Below are positions 43,359 to 52,027 of a stretch of 64,000 bases of DNA, one piece after another. Origin of the DNA: Catellatospora citrea (lineage in GTDB: Bacteria > Actinomycetota > Actinomycetes > Mycobacteriales > Micromonosporaceae). Below the pieces are notes generated by a model. The model saw only the letters and a program-made list of their open reading frames with translations. It was not told the DNA's origin and ran no database searches. The stretch spans positions 5,580,001 to 5,644,000 of the forward strand of contig NZ_RAPR01000001.1 of assembly GCF_003610235.1 (NCBI RefSeq). Reading direction: 5' to 3'. The translations under genes and the position numbers were made by a program. Positions within the stretch are counted from its first letter, which is position 1, and every line of letters begins with the position of its first letter.

Positions 43359-44771
43359 TTGACCGCCGCAGTACACAATTCGTCGGCTCACCCCGTGCGC
43401 CGTCGCCCTCGTCGCCGCCCCACGCAGACCGGCCAGCAGGCCGTCGCCAAGGCGACCCCCACGCCGACGCCGGTGACGGCGGAGCCGGAGTTCACCGGCC
43501 CGCTGGCGACCAGCTTCACCGAACTTCCGCTCCACCCCTCGCTGGCCGCGGTGCTGGCCAAGCAGGGTCTGACCGTGCCGTCGCCGATCCAGGCGCGCAC
43601 CATCGCCGACGCCGTCGCCGGGCGCGACGTGCTCGGCCGCGCCCGCACCGGCTCGGGCAAGACGCTCGCCTTCGGGCTGCCGATGCTGACCCGCCTGGCG
43701 GGCCGCCGCGCCCGCTCCCGCCAGCCGCTGGCCCTGGTGCTGGTCCCCACCCGGGAACTGGCCGCCCAGGTCGCCGCCGCGCTGACCCCGTACGCCACCG
43801 CGCTCAACCTGCGCACCGTCACCGTCGTCGGCGGGCTGTCCCTGGGCCGTCAGGCCGACCAGGTGCGCGCCGGCGCGGAGATCGTCATCGCCACCCCGGG
43901 CCGTCTCAACGACCTGCTGGACCGCGGTGACTGCAAGCTCGACCAGATCGACATCACGGTGCTCGACGAGGCCGACCAGATGGCCGACATGGGCTTCCTG
44001 CCCCAGGTCACCTCGCTGCTCACGGCCACCGCGCCGGGCGGGCAGCGGATGCTGTTCTCGGCCACCCTCGACGGCGACGTCGACCGGCTGGTCCGGCGCT
44101 TCCTGAGCAACCCGGCCCGGCACTCGGTGGACCCGCCGGCCGGCGCGGTCACCACCATGGAGCACCACCTGCTGCACGTCGACGCCGCCGACAAGGACAC
44201 CGCCACGGCGCACATCGGGGCGCGCGACGGTCGGGTGATCATGTTCGTGAAGACCAAGCACCGCGCGGACCGGGTCGCCCGGCGGCTGCTGGCCAGCGGG
44301 GTCACCGCGGCCGCGCTGCACGGCGGCAAGTCGCAGCCGCAGCGCACCCGCATCCTCGACCAGTTCAAGTCGGGCGCGGTCAACGCGCTGATCGCCACCG
44401 ACCTGGCGGCGCGGGGCATCCACATCGACGACCTCGACCTGGTCGTGAACTACGACCCGCCGAACGACGCCAAGGACTACCTGCACCGCGGCGGCCGCAC
44501 CGCCCGCGCCGGCCGCACCGGCACGGTCGTCACCCTGGTGGTGGCCGAGGAGCGCAGGGAGACCGCGCGGCTGGTCGCCGCCGCGGGCGTCGCCGCCCGG
44601 ACCACCGCGGTCCGCCCGCACGACCAGGAGCTGGCCCGGATCACCGGGGCACGCACCCCGTCGGGCACCCCCGCCGTGCTGCCGACCCCGGCTCCGGCCG
44701 CGACCGCAGCCGGCACGGGCGAACCCGCCCGCCGCTCCAGCCGCTCGCGGCGGGGCCGCCGCTCGCGCTGA
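43359..44771 (+). CDS. DEAD-box ATP-dependent RNA helicase
   Basis: This 470-residue helicase contains SPIQARTIAD (Q motif), ARTGSGKTLAF (motif I), VPTRELAAQV, VLDEADQM (motif II, DEAD), SATL (motif III), HGGKSQPQR, ATDLAARGIHIDDLDLVVNYD (motif V) and HRGGRTARAGRTG (motif VI). The start is taken as TTG 43359 (LTAAVHNSSAHPV), seven bases after GAAAGG. Earlier in-frame ATGs overlap the upstream hairpin. A basic Arg-rich C-terminus (SRSRRGRRSR) may bind RNA. It likely assists cold-shock RNA unwinding. Confidence 0.95.
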   Translation: MTAAVHNSSAHPVRRRPRRRPTQTGQQAVAKATPTPTPVTAEPEFTGPLATSFTELPLHPSLAAVLAKQGLTVPSPIQARTIADAVAGRDVLGRARTGSGKTLAFGLPMLTRLAGRRARSRQPLALVLVPTRELAAQVAAALTPYATALNLRTVTVVGGLSLGRQADQVRAGAEIVIATPGRLNDLLDRGDCKLDQIDITVLDEADQMADMGFLPQVTSLLTATAPGGQRMLFSATLDGDVDRLVRRFLSNPARHSVDPPAGAVTTMEHHLLHVDAADKDTATAHIGARDGRVIMFVKTKHRADRVARRLLASGVTAAALHGGKSQPQRTRILDQFKSGAVNALIATDLAARGIHIDDLDLVVNYDPPNDAKDYLHRGGRTARAGRTGTVVTLVVAEERRETARLVAAAGVAARTTAVRPHDQELARITGARTPSGTPAVLPTPAPAATAAGTGEPARRSSRSRRGRRSR

Positions 44772-44798
44772 CCGCGCAGCCCGACCCCGATTGTCATA

Positions 44799-44857
44799 GA
44801 CGCTGGCCTGTCTGATCGAGTTTTCGTATATCGAACTCGATCAGACAGGCCAGCGTC
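44799..44857. terminator. 24-bp perfect hairpin after the helicase gene
   Basis: GACGCTGGCCTGTCTGATCG plus AGTT (44799-44822) pairs exactly with 44834-44857 around an 11-base AT-rich loop. It lies 27 bases after the helicase stop. The length and perfection exceed an ordinary terminator, and TCGTTGTG follows. Confidence 0.8.
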
Positions 44858-44993
44858 GTTGTGTGGGCGCGCCACGGGGCCGGCGTGACCCGAGGTGCGG
44901 GCCGCCGGTGTTCGGTTGCGTGCGGTCACGGGTGTGGCGACGCTGGGTGGTCGCGTTTGGACAGGCTGCTCGCCCCTGCGGCACAATGGCCGC

Positions 44994-45257
44994 ATGACGC
45001 GCTGGCAGTACGCACGGCTCGAATACCGATCGGCGGGCACCCTGGGCGCGGATCGCTTCATGGACTGGGACGCGGTCTTCCACGGCCCCGACGGCGTCGA
45101 GCGGTGGGGCACCGACGAGCGGTTCGACGACCTGCGCCACCTCAACCGGGCCGGTGAGTCGGGCTGGCAGGCGTACGACCGGGGTGCGGTGTTCCTGCAC
45201 ACCGAGCCCTACCGCCTGCACGCTGTGACCTACTCGATGCGCCGCCGGGTCGGCTGA
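44994..45257 (+). CDS. Small hypothetical protein
   Basis: This 87-residue protein starts MTRWQYARLEYRSAG. Aromatic pairs alternate with charged residues (FMDWDAVFHGPDGVERWGTDERF), suggesting a compact beta-rich domain. The frame is open upstream but without conserved features. No family is recognised. It ends next to the convergent methyltransferase gene. Confidence 0.65.
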   Translation: MTRWQYARLEYRSAGTLGADRFMDWDAVFHGPDGVERWGTDERFDDLRHLNRAGESGWQAYDRGAVFLHTEPYRLHAVTYSMRRRVG

Positions 45258-45264
45258 CGGCGTT

Positions 45265-46038
45265 TCAGGCCGTGCGGCGGCCCAGGTAGAGCAGCGTCTC
45301 CACGGCCAGCGTCACCTTCTCGGGCAGGCGCTGCAGCAGCGCCGTGAACAGCGCCTCGCGGGTCGCCTCCGGCAGGATGCGATACGTCGGCTGGGTCGAC
45401 AGGTAGGAGACGTAGTCGTCGGCCGACAGCGTGCGCTCCCAGGTGTAGAGCCGCTCGGCCAGCTCGCCGAACTCGGGCAGCGCGGCCAGGTCCGGCCCCG
45501 GCCAGTACGCCGACAGGTCGGCGCCGTCCGCGGGCTCCTCGTCGATCATCGCGTGCGGGGCGTAGCCGGCGTGCACCTCGCGGACGAGAGCGCGCAGGTC
45601 GTCGTCGGCGATGCGGTCGAAGTTCCAGAACAGCGCGATCGTGCCGCCGGGGGCCAGCGCCGCCGCTGCCCGCCGCCAGCGCTGCGAGCCGTCGGTCCAC
45701 TGCCACGCCTGGGCGCAGAACAGCAGGTTGAAGGCGAGGTCGGGTTCGTACTGCTCCCACAGCGCGACCACGATGCGCACCGCGGACTGCCCGGCCAGCC
45801 GCTCCGACAGCAGCGCGGCCATCTTCGGGTCCGGCTCGATCGCGGTGATCTGCAGGCCGCGCGCCGCGAACGCCGTGGTGGCCTTGCCGGTGCCCGCGCC
45901 CACCTCCAGAGCCTGCACCCCGATCCCGGTGTACGCGAGCACGTCGTCGACGAGCCCTTCCGGGTAACCGGGGCGGATCCGGTCGAACTCCTCGGCGATC
46001 TCGCCGAACATGAGGCCCTGGGTGCGCGCGTCGCTCAT
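45265..46038 (-). CDS. SAM-dependent methyltransferase, class I
   Basis: This 257-residue protein starts MSDARTQGLMFGEIAEEFDR. The SAM-binding motif I is ALEVGAGTGKATTAFA, motif II is ITAIEPDPKM, and LAPGGTIALFWNFDR is motif III. It resembles small-molecule methyltransferases with a C-terminal helical cap. The ATG has no good ribosome site, so it may be read from a leaderless mRNA (CTACGCT lies just upstream). The substrate is unknown. Confidence 0.92.
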   Translation of the reverse strand: MSDARTQGLMFGEIAEEFDRIRPGYPEGLVDDVLAYTGIGVQALEVGAGTGKATTAFAARGLQITAIEPDPKMAALLSERLAGQSAVRIVVALWEQYEPDLAFNLLFCAQAWQWTDGSQRWRRAAAALAPGGTIALFWNFDRIADDDLRALVREVHAGYAPHAMIDEEPADGADLSAYWPGPDLAALPEFGELAERLYTWERTLSADDYVSYLSTQPTYRILPEATREALFTALLQRLPEKVTLAVETLLYLGRRTA

Positions 46039-46158
46039 TCGCGAGAGCGTAGTGCCATGGCCGCCGCCGCGACACTCGGGGGAAACGGTCCGTCCTCGCC
46101 GATCCGGTGCTCCGAAACGGAGTGAAGGCGGGTGACGTGCGTTGTTACGCTGCCGGCC

Positions 46159-46929
46159 ATGGTGCGGGTGACGAACAGGTCCATGGCCGGCGGCTGCTTC
46201 GGCCCCGTGCGGGTCACGGTCGACGTGGAGCCGGCCGCCGAGAGCAGCGTGCACGTCGCCGACGACTTCATCGACCTGCGCGACCGGGACCGCGATGACG
46301 AGTACATGCGTGCGGAGCTCGCCAACGAGCAGTGGATCGCGGAGCTGACCACCGGTGCGCTGCGCGGCGTGCGCGCCGCGCTCCTGCAGCACGAGTACCG
46401 CACCGGGCCACTGCGCGTGGTGCTGGTCAAGCACTACCTGCACATCGTCGAAACCAGCTACATCACCGTGCGGGCGGGCGCGTCCCGGGCGGTGCGGATC
46501 GCGATCGACCAGCTTCCCCACCGCATGGTTCGCGAGTGGGTCACGCGCACCCCGGCCGGGCCCGTGGTGCGGCTGGCCAACCCGGTCGACCCCGAGGTCG
46601 GTGACACGGACGCCGAGGTCTTCATCGAGGTCGCGCCCGCCGCCGCGCGCTCTGTCGTGCTCGCCGAGGACTTCGCGACCGACGTCACCGGCCCCCGGCT
46701 GGACGCGGCGGACCTGGCGCGGATTCCGGATCTCGCGGTCACGGCCGCGCACGCCGCCCTGGACAGGCACGAGGAGCGGGTCGGGCCGCTGCGCCTCACC
46801 CTGCTCGGCCACCGGCCGCACCAGACCGTGCCCTGGTCGCTGGAGCACCAGTACCGCGACGCCCTCGACGACGGGGTGCGCATGGCCGTGGAACAGCTGG
46901 AGTTCGCCCTGGCCGAGCAGACCGGCTAG
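46159..46929 (+). CDS. Hypothetical protein with internal duplication
   Basis: This 256-residue protein starts MVRVTNRSMAGGCFGPVRV. Two halves (about 1-125 and 126-256) each pair a V-x-V strand region with a helix such as ALRGVRAALLQHEYRTGPLR and AHAALDRHEERVGPLR. The repeat suggests duplication of one domain. No membrane helix or catalytic motif is seen. The first half carries VETSYITVRAGASRAVR. Nothing indicates its function. Confidence 0.65.
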   Translation: MVRVTNRSMAGGCFGPVRVTVDVEPAAESSVHVADDFIDLRDRDRDDEYMRAELANEQWIAELTTGALRGVRAALLQHEYRTGPLRVVLVKHYLHIVETSYITVRAGASRAVRIAIDQLPHRMVREWVTRTPAGPVVRLANPVDPEVGDTDAEVFIEVAPAAARSVVLAEDFATDVTGPRLDAADLARIPDLAVTAAHAALDRHEERVGPLRLTLLGHRPHQTVPWSLEHQYRDALDDGVRMAVEQLEFALAEQTG

Positions 46930-47354
46930 GGCCAGTCGTCGCCCGCGGCCAGGCGGCGCTGCAGCAGCGTCTCCAGCGGCATCGACTCGCCGTCCCGCGC
47001 GCCCCGGCCGACGATCAGCGGCGGGTCGGCGGGCGGCACCTGCGCGCCGAGCAGCCGGGCCCGCAGTGACGACGGCACGCCGAGCACGTAGTAGCGGCCG
47101 TCCTCGGTGATCGCGAGGGTGCGGTTGCGGTGCACGTACCAGCCGCGCAGGTCGGTGCGGTAGCGGCCGCCGCCGTCGTAGGCGAACGCCGTCAGCGCCG
47201 TGGTGCGCAGGCCGCGCGCGGCAGCCTCGCGGGCGAACCGGGTCACCAGCTCCATCGCCTGCGCCGTCTCGGCCGCCCGGCGGCGCTGCTCGGCCAGCGC
47301 ATGCTGCGCCACCGCATGATCGCGCTGCGCGCGCCAGTCCGACTGTTCCGCCAC
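46926..47354 (-). CDS. Hypothetical protein with N-terminal coiled coil
   Basis: This 142-residue protein starts MAEQSDWRAQRDHAVAQHALAEQ, a helical coiled coil of about 55 residues (including RFAREAAARGL). A beta-rich part follows, with FAYDGGGRYRTDLRGWYVHRN and DGRYYVLGVPSS, and ends in LQRRLAAGDDWP. The stop codon overlaps the end of the convergent gene by four bases. No family is recognised. Confidence 0.7.
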   Translation of the reverse strand: MAEQSDWRAQRDHAVAQHALAEQRRRAAETAQAMELVTRFAREAAARGLRTTALTAFAYDGGGRYRTDLRGWYVHRNRTLAITEDGRYYVLGVPSSLRARLLGAQVPPADPPLIVGRGARDGESMPLETLLQRRLAAGDDWP

Positions 47355-47411
47355 AAGCCCGACCCTAACGCGGCCGCCCCGGCGGCCCGCAGCGGATCTC
47401 CTGCGCTCCCG

Positions 47412-48851
47412 TCAGCCGGCCGGCATCACCGCCAGCCACCAGTCGCCGGTCAGGTGTTCGGGCTCGACGGTGATGGTGAGCTGATCCGGGTACTGGGCGT
47501 TCAGCCCGCGCACCTTCGCGTCGTCGCCGGCGGGCGCGAACTCCGACTGCCAGGTCTGCTGGTCGTAGTCCCACCAGGTCTTCACGTCGACGAGCACGCC
47601 GTTGATGCGCAACCGCAGCACGCCCGGCGTCTGCGCGCGCGCCATGATGCGCACCCCGCCGCTGCGCCAGTCGAGCGTGGCGGTGCGCGGGCCGTCGGCG
47701 GTGAGCAGCACGCTGGTGCCCGTCGCGTACGCGGGCCGGTCCAGCGGCGTCAGCGTCGCCGGCCGCTCGGGCAGGTCGACCTTGTCGAACCCGACGGACT
47801 CGCCGACGAGGAGCGCGAGCACACCGTCGGCGGGCACCTCCGTCCTCGGTTCCGTGACCGGGGTCGTGGGGTCCGGGTAGACGTACGACACGTCCAGGTC
47901 GAAGGAGACCGTCACGGGCTTGCCCACCTCGACGCCGGCGGCGCGCAGGGTGTCCGGGGCGGGCGTGAGCCGGCTGTCGAAGGACAGGCCGTCGGTCGCG
48001 CAGTCCACCGCGCCCATCGACCTGCCGCCGACCCACACCTTGACCTCCAGCGGCACCTCGTAGCCGGAGTGCGTGCAGGCGGGGAAGAACGCCAGGTCGA
48101 GAGTGGACGGAGTGAAGGTGATCTCGCCGGACCGCTCCGGGAAGCCGGCCTGCGCCCGTTCGGTGATGCGGTAGCCCTGGTGGAAGTCGGGCACGCCGGC
48201 CAGCCCGTCGGTCTCGCGGCCCGGTGCGATGAGGTAACCGGAGATGCCCGCCAGGATCACGGCGAGCGCCGCCGCGGCGGAGGCGAGCCGGCCGCGGCGC
48301 TGCTGCACGATGCGGCGGCGTACGCCGGCCAGCCGCTCGTTGCCGGCCGGGGCGTCCTCGTCGACCGCGGGCAGGGCCTGCAGGTCGGGGTCGAGCCGCA
48401 GCCGGGCCAGGCCCTTGGCGGCGTAGCTCTTCACCGAACCCGGCGAGATGTCGAGCGCCTTGGCGATCTCGGCCTCGGTCAGGTCCTCGAAGTAGCGCAG
48501 CACCAGCACGACCCGCTGCTGGCGGGACAGCCGGCCGAGGGCCCGCCACACCTCGTCGCGCTCGTCGACGGCCGACTGCGGCGCCGCGATCGGCTGCTCG
48601 GGCAGCGACTCGGCGGGGCGCTCACCGTTCCACCGGCGGCGCCACCAGGACCGGTACGTGTTGAGCAGCACCTGCCGCACGTACGGTTCCGGGTCGCCGT
48701 GGATGCGCCGCCACGCCGACCACGACTTGACCAGCGCGGTCTGCAGCAGGTCCTCGGCCAGCGCGTGGTCGCCGGTGAGCAGGTACGCGACGCGCAGCAG
48801 GTGCCGCGACCGCGCCATCACGAACTCGTCGAACTCCGCCGTGCCGGCCAT
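47412..48851 (-). CDS. Membrane-tethered ECF sigma factor A
   Basis: This 479-residue protein joins an ECF sigma factor to the membrane. Region 2 (residues 1-75, FDEFVMARSRHLLRVAYLL, LAEDLLQTALVKSW) and region 4 (about 98-155, LVLRYFEDLTEAEIAKALDI) are complete. A single membrane helix (189-210) follows, then an extracytoplasmic beta-rich domain. Cys259 and Cys284 match positions in the two paralogues. RIMARAQTPG and ITVEPEHLTGDWW are shared C-terminal motifs. ATG 48851 follows AGGAGG. It is the last of three tandem genes. Such sigma factors could be released on a signal from outside. Confidence 0.88.
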   Translation of the reverse strand: MAGTAEFDEFVMARSRHLLRVAYLLTGDHALAEDLLQTALVKSWSAWRRIHGDPEPYVRQVLLNTYRSWWRRRWNGERPAESLPEQPIAAPQSAVDERDEVWRALGRLSRQQRVVLVLRYFEDLTEAEIAKALDISPGSVKSYAAKGLARLRLDPDLQALPAVDEDAPAGNERLAGVRRRIVQQRRGRLASAAAALAVILAGISGYLIAPGRETDGLAGVPDFHQGYRITERAQAGFPERSGEITFTPSTLDLAFFPACTHSGYEVPLEVKVWVGGRSMGAVDCATDGLSFDSRLTPAPDTLRAAGVEVGKPVTVSFDLDVSYVYPDPTTPVTEPRTEVPADGVLALLVGESVGFDKVDLPERPATLTPLDRPAYATGTSVLLTADGPRTATLDWRSGGVRIMARAQTPGVLRLRINGVLVDVKTWWDYDQQTWQSEFAPAGDDAKVRGLNAQYPDQLTITVEPEHLTGDWWLAVMPAG

Positions 48852-48861
48852 GCTCCGCAAG

Positions 48862-48893
48862 CCTCCTGATCGCCGCCGTCAGCAACACGTACC
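48862..48893 (-). promoter_or_regulatory. Conserved 32-bp upstream block of sigma gene A
   Basis: These 32 bases match 28 of 32 with 51949-51980 upstream of sigma gene C. The block includes AGGAGG and GTTGCTGAC, with CAACC just upstream on the minus strand. Retention suggests a shared promoter or autoregulated sigma site as well as duplication. Confidence 0.6.
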
Positions 48894-48946
48894 GGTTGGA
48901 CGGTGGCGTCGGTGGGGTGGTGTCGCGAGAATTTACCGCCCGTAGG

Positions 48947-50347
48947 TTACGTCCCGGGCTGGTCGACGGTGAGCCACCAGTCGCCCGTCATGAACTCGGG
49001 CTCCACGGTGATGACCACGGTCTGGCCGGTGACGAGGTTGGGCAGTCCCAGCCGCGCCTCGGCGGTCGTGCCGAAGTCCAGGAATCCGGCCCGGTTGCCC
49101 TGCTCGTAGTCCCACCACCCGAAGTTCTCCACGGCGATGCCGTTGATGGAGACGAGCAGGCTGCCCGGGGTCTGCGCGCGGGCCCGGAACGTCAGCGAAC
49201 CGCGCCACTGCACGGTGGTGACCTGGGCCTCGGGGCCGTAGAGCCGGATCCGGCCCGGCGCTGCGTCGGGATACGGCAGCGGGTCCAGGCTCGCGGGTCG
49301 CGACGGCAGCGGGTACTCGTCGAACGGCAACCGCTCGGCGACGGCGACCGCCATCACGCCGTCGGCGGTCCGCTGCCCGGTGTCGGCCGCCGCGCCGACG
49401 AAGCTCAGCGTGATCCGGGCGGGCTCGCCGACGCGCAGTTTGCGGGCCGCCGCGGTGCGCGCGTTCATGGTGCGCGCCACGGTGAACTCCATTCGGGAGC
49501 CGCAGGTGACCGTCGTGACATAGGCGCCGTTGACGCTCAGGTCGACCTCGGCCGGCAGCAGGCCGGTGGCGCAGGCCGGGAACAGGGTCAGGTCGGTGCT
49601 GCCCGGTGTCCACACCAGCTCCGCCGTGCCCTGGGAGAAGTTCGCCTGCAGCCGGGCCACGATGCGGTGCCCCCGGTACAGCTCGGGCAGGTCGGCGACG
49701 TCGCCGCGGTCCAGGCCGGGCGCGAGCGCGTAGCCCGAGATCGCGGCGATGACGATCAGGCAGGCCGCGGCCGCCGCGGACAGCCGGGTGCGGCGGCGCT
49801 GGATGATCCGCCGCTGGACGGCGACCAGCCGCTCGTTGCCCGCCGGCGCGTCGTCGTCGGGCTGCGGCAGTGCGCGCAGCGAGGGGTCCAGGCGCAGGGT
49901 GGCCAGGCCCCGGGAGGCGTACGCCTTCACGGCGCCCGGCGAGATGTCCATGGTCCGCGCGATCTCCGCCTCGGTGAGGTCCTCGAAGTACCGCAGCACC
50001 AGCACCACCCGCTGCTGGCGGGGCAGCCGGTCGAGCGCACGCCACAGCTGGTCCCGCTCGTCGACCGCGCTGTGCGGCGACGGTCCGGCGTGCTCGGGCA
50101 GCGTCTCGGTGGGCCGCTCGCCGTGCCAGCGCCGCCGCCACCACGAGTTGTACGTGTTGACGAGCACGCGGCGCACGTACGGCTCGGGGTCGCCCTGGAT
50201 CCGCTTCCACGCCGTCCACGACTTGGCCAGCGCGGTCTGCAGCAGGTCCTCGGCGAGGATGTGGTCGCCCGAGAGCAGGTACGCGATGCGCAGCAGGTGG
50301 CGCGAGCGCACCGTCACGAACTCGTCGAACGTCGCCGTGTCGGCCAT
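48947..50347 (-). CDS. Membrane-tethered ECF sigma factor B
   Basis: This 466-residue protein is a paralogue of its neighbours: MADTATFDEFVTVRSRHLLR, region 4 with LTEAEIARTMDISPGAVKAY, one helix (189-210) and an outside domain with Cys259 and Cys282. Shared end motifs are FRARAQTPGSLLVSING and ITVEPEFMTGDWWLTVD. The sigma part is nearly identical to the others for the first 165 residues, while the outer domain is far more diverged, as if sensing different signals. A 94-bp gap follows to gene A. The upstream block of A and C is absent. Confidence 0.88.
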   Translation of the reverse strand: MADTATFDEFVTVRSRHLLRIAYLLSGDHILAEDLLQTALAKSWTAWKRIQGDPEPYVRRVLVNTYNSWWRRRWHGERPTETLPEHAGPSPHSAVDERDQLWRALDRLPRQQRVVLVLRYFEDLTEAEIARTMDISPGAVKAYASRGLATLRLDPSLRALPQPDDDAPAGNERLVAVQRRIIQRRRTRLSAAAAACLIVIAAISGYALAPGLDRGDVADLPELYRGHRIVARLQANFSQGTAELVWTPGSTDLTLFPACATGLLPAEVDLSVNGAYVTTVTCGSRMEFTVARTMNARTAAARKLRVGEPARITLSFVGAAADTGQRTADGVMAVAVAERLPFDEYPLPSRPASLDPLPYPDAAPGRIRLYGPEAQVTTVQWRGSLTFRARAQTPGSLLVSINGIAVENFGWWDYEQGNRAGFLDFGTTAEARLGLPNLVTGQTVVITVEPEFMTGDWWLTVDQPGT

Positions 50348-50470
50348 GCTCCCGTGCCCTTCCGTCTGCGGTGTCGAGATCCTGTACGACCTGGGCCGCC
50401 GCCGGGGTTGCGCGCGATGCGCGAGTTTCCGGCGGGGGCCGCCACAGCCGCCGCGGCGGCGCCCGCCGGA

Positions 50471-51940
50471 TCAGCTGGGCGGCTGCGGGTAGATCACGAC
50501 GTGCCAATCGCCGACCAGCTGCTCCGGCTCGACGGTGACGGTGATCTTCGAGCCGGGCCGGGGCGTGAATGGGACACCGTTCGCGTACGGGTACCCGGGA
50601 TCGAGCGGGGCGTTGACGCTCCCGGCCAGGTTCATGAAGGGCGCGCCGAAGTCCAGGTGGGTCAGCACCTTGCCGTCGACGAGGACGCGCAGGCGGCCGG
50701 GGGTCTGTGCCTGCGCCGACAGCACGAGGGGACCGGCCCAGGTGATCGCGGTGCTGTGCGCGCCTCCGGACTCCAGCACGGTGACGGTGGCCGGGTCGAC
50801 GCCTTCGGGCGGGGTGCGGTCCAGTGGCGCGCGGGACGGGTCGGTGCCCGGCCACGGCAGCTCCGCGTACGTGGCGAGCTCGCCGACCGCGACCGCGACG
50901 GTGCCCTCGGGCAGCGGCTCGTCGCCGTGCTGGCCGAACGCGAGGTCCAGCGCCACGGTGGCCGGACGGCCCGCGACCAGACCCAGCGCCGCCGGGTCCA
51001 GCGTGATGAAGAAGCCGTTGAAGCCCATGTTCGTGTCGCCGGTGCAGATGTCCATGCCCCTCAGCTGCCCGTTCACCCGGACCTGGATGGCCAGGGTCTG
51101 CAGCTGCCCCAGGTGGCGGCAGGCGAGGAACAGGGCCTCCGGGCGTCCGCTGGGCGTCCAGGTGAGTGCCGGGTCGAGGTGGGGCGTGTAATCGTGCTGG
51201 GCGACCGTGGCCAGGCGGTAGTAGTCGAGGTCGACGAACCCCTGCGGGCTTTGCGCGAACTGCGGCACCTCGATCGGGAACGCGGGCTCCGGCAGCGCCC
51301 GCGCCCGCAGGTGCGGCAGCAGCGCGTACGCGGCGATGAGCGCCAGCGCGACCAGGCAGGCCGTCGCGACCCCGGCGATGCTCCGGCGGCGGCCCCGCGC
51401 GATGCGGGTGCGCACCGCGGTCAGCCGCTCGTTGCCCGCCGGCCCGTCGTCGGGCTGCGGCAGCTCCCGCAGGCTCGGGTCCAGCCGCAGCTTCGCCAGC
51501 CCTTTGGAGGCGTGCGTCTTCACCGAGCCCGTGGAGATGCCGAGGGTCCGGGCGATGTCGGCCTCGCTGAGGTCCTCGAAGTAGCGCAGCACCAGGACGA
51601 CCTTCTGCTGCCGGGGCAGCCTGGCCAGGGCGCGGCGGAGCTGGTCGCGGTCGTCGACCGCGGTGTGCTGCGACGGCCCGGCGTGCTCGGGCAGCGTCTC
51701 GGTGGGGCGCTCGCCGTGCCAGCGGCGTCGCCACCAGGAGTTGTACGTGTTCGCGAGCACCCGCCGCACGTACGGCTCCGGGTCGCCGTGGATGCGCCGC
51801 CAGGCCGACCAGGACCGGGCCAGGGCGGTCTGCAGCAGGTCCTCGGCCAGCGCGTGGTCACCGGTGAGCAGGTAGGCCACCCGCAGCAGGTGCCGCGATC
51901 GCGTCACCACGAACTCGTCGAACGTCGCCGTCTCGGCCAT
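50471..51940 (-). CDS. Membrane-tethered ECF sigma factor C
   Basis: This 489-residue protein is the first gene of the array. MAETATFDEFVVTRSRHLLR opens the sigma part, with region 4 LSEADIARTLGISTGSVKTH. The membrane helix is at 187-208. The extracytoplasmic domain has the longest linker and Cys274/Cys299 at the equivalent place. LSAQAQTPGRLRVLVDG and VTVEPEQLVGDWHVVIYP close it. ATG follows AGGAGG by eight bases. It diverges from the arsC-like gene over 87 bp. Function as a full sigma factor is expected from the intact regions 2 and 4. Confidence 0.88.
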   Translation of the reverse strand: MAETATFDEFVVTRSRHLLRVAYLLTGDHALAEDLLQTALARSWSAWRRIHGDPEPYVRRVLANTYNSWWRRRWHGERPTETLPEHAGPSQHTAVDDRDQLRRALARLPRQQKVVLVLRYFEDLSEADIARTLGISTGSVKTHASKGLAKLRLDPSLRELPQPDDGPAGNERLTAVRTRIARGRRRSIAGVATACLVALALIAAYALLPHLRARALPEPAFPIEVPQFAQSPQGFVDLDYYRLATVAQHDYTPHLDPALTWTPSGRPEALFLACRHLGQLQTLAIQVRVNGQLRGMDICTGDTNMGFNGFFITLDPAALGLVAGRPATVALDLAFGQHGDEPLPEGTVAVAVGELATYAELPWPGTDPSRAPLDRTPPEGVDPATVTVLESGGAHSTAITWAGPLVLSAQAQTPGRLRVLVDGKVLTHLDFGAPFMNLAGSVNAPLDPGYPYANGVPFTPRPGSKITVTVEPEQLVGDWHVVIYPQPPS

Positions 51941-51948
51941 CCCCGTCG

Positions 51949-51980
51949 CCTCCTGATCGTCCCGGTCAGCAACAGGTACC
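51949..51980 (-). promoter_or_regulatory. Conserved 32-bp upstream block of sigma gene C
   Basis: This is the partner of 48862-48893 (28 of 32 identical), containing AGGAGG and GTTGCTGAC, with CAACC further upstream near 52003 on the minus strand. The promoter type is unknown, though an AAC-containing -35 would fit ECF sigma control. Confidence 0.6.
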
Positions 51981-52027
51981 GCCTGACCGGCGGGTCAGGT
52001 TGAACCGCTGTTCGAGGAGATCCCGGG

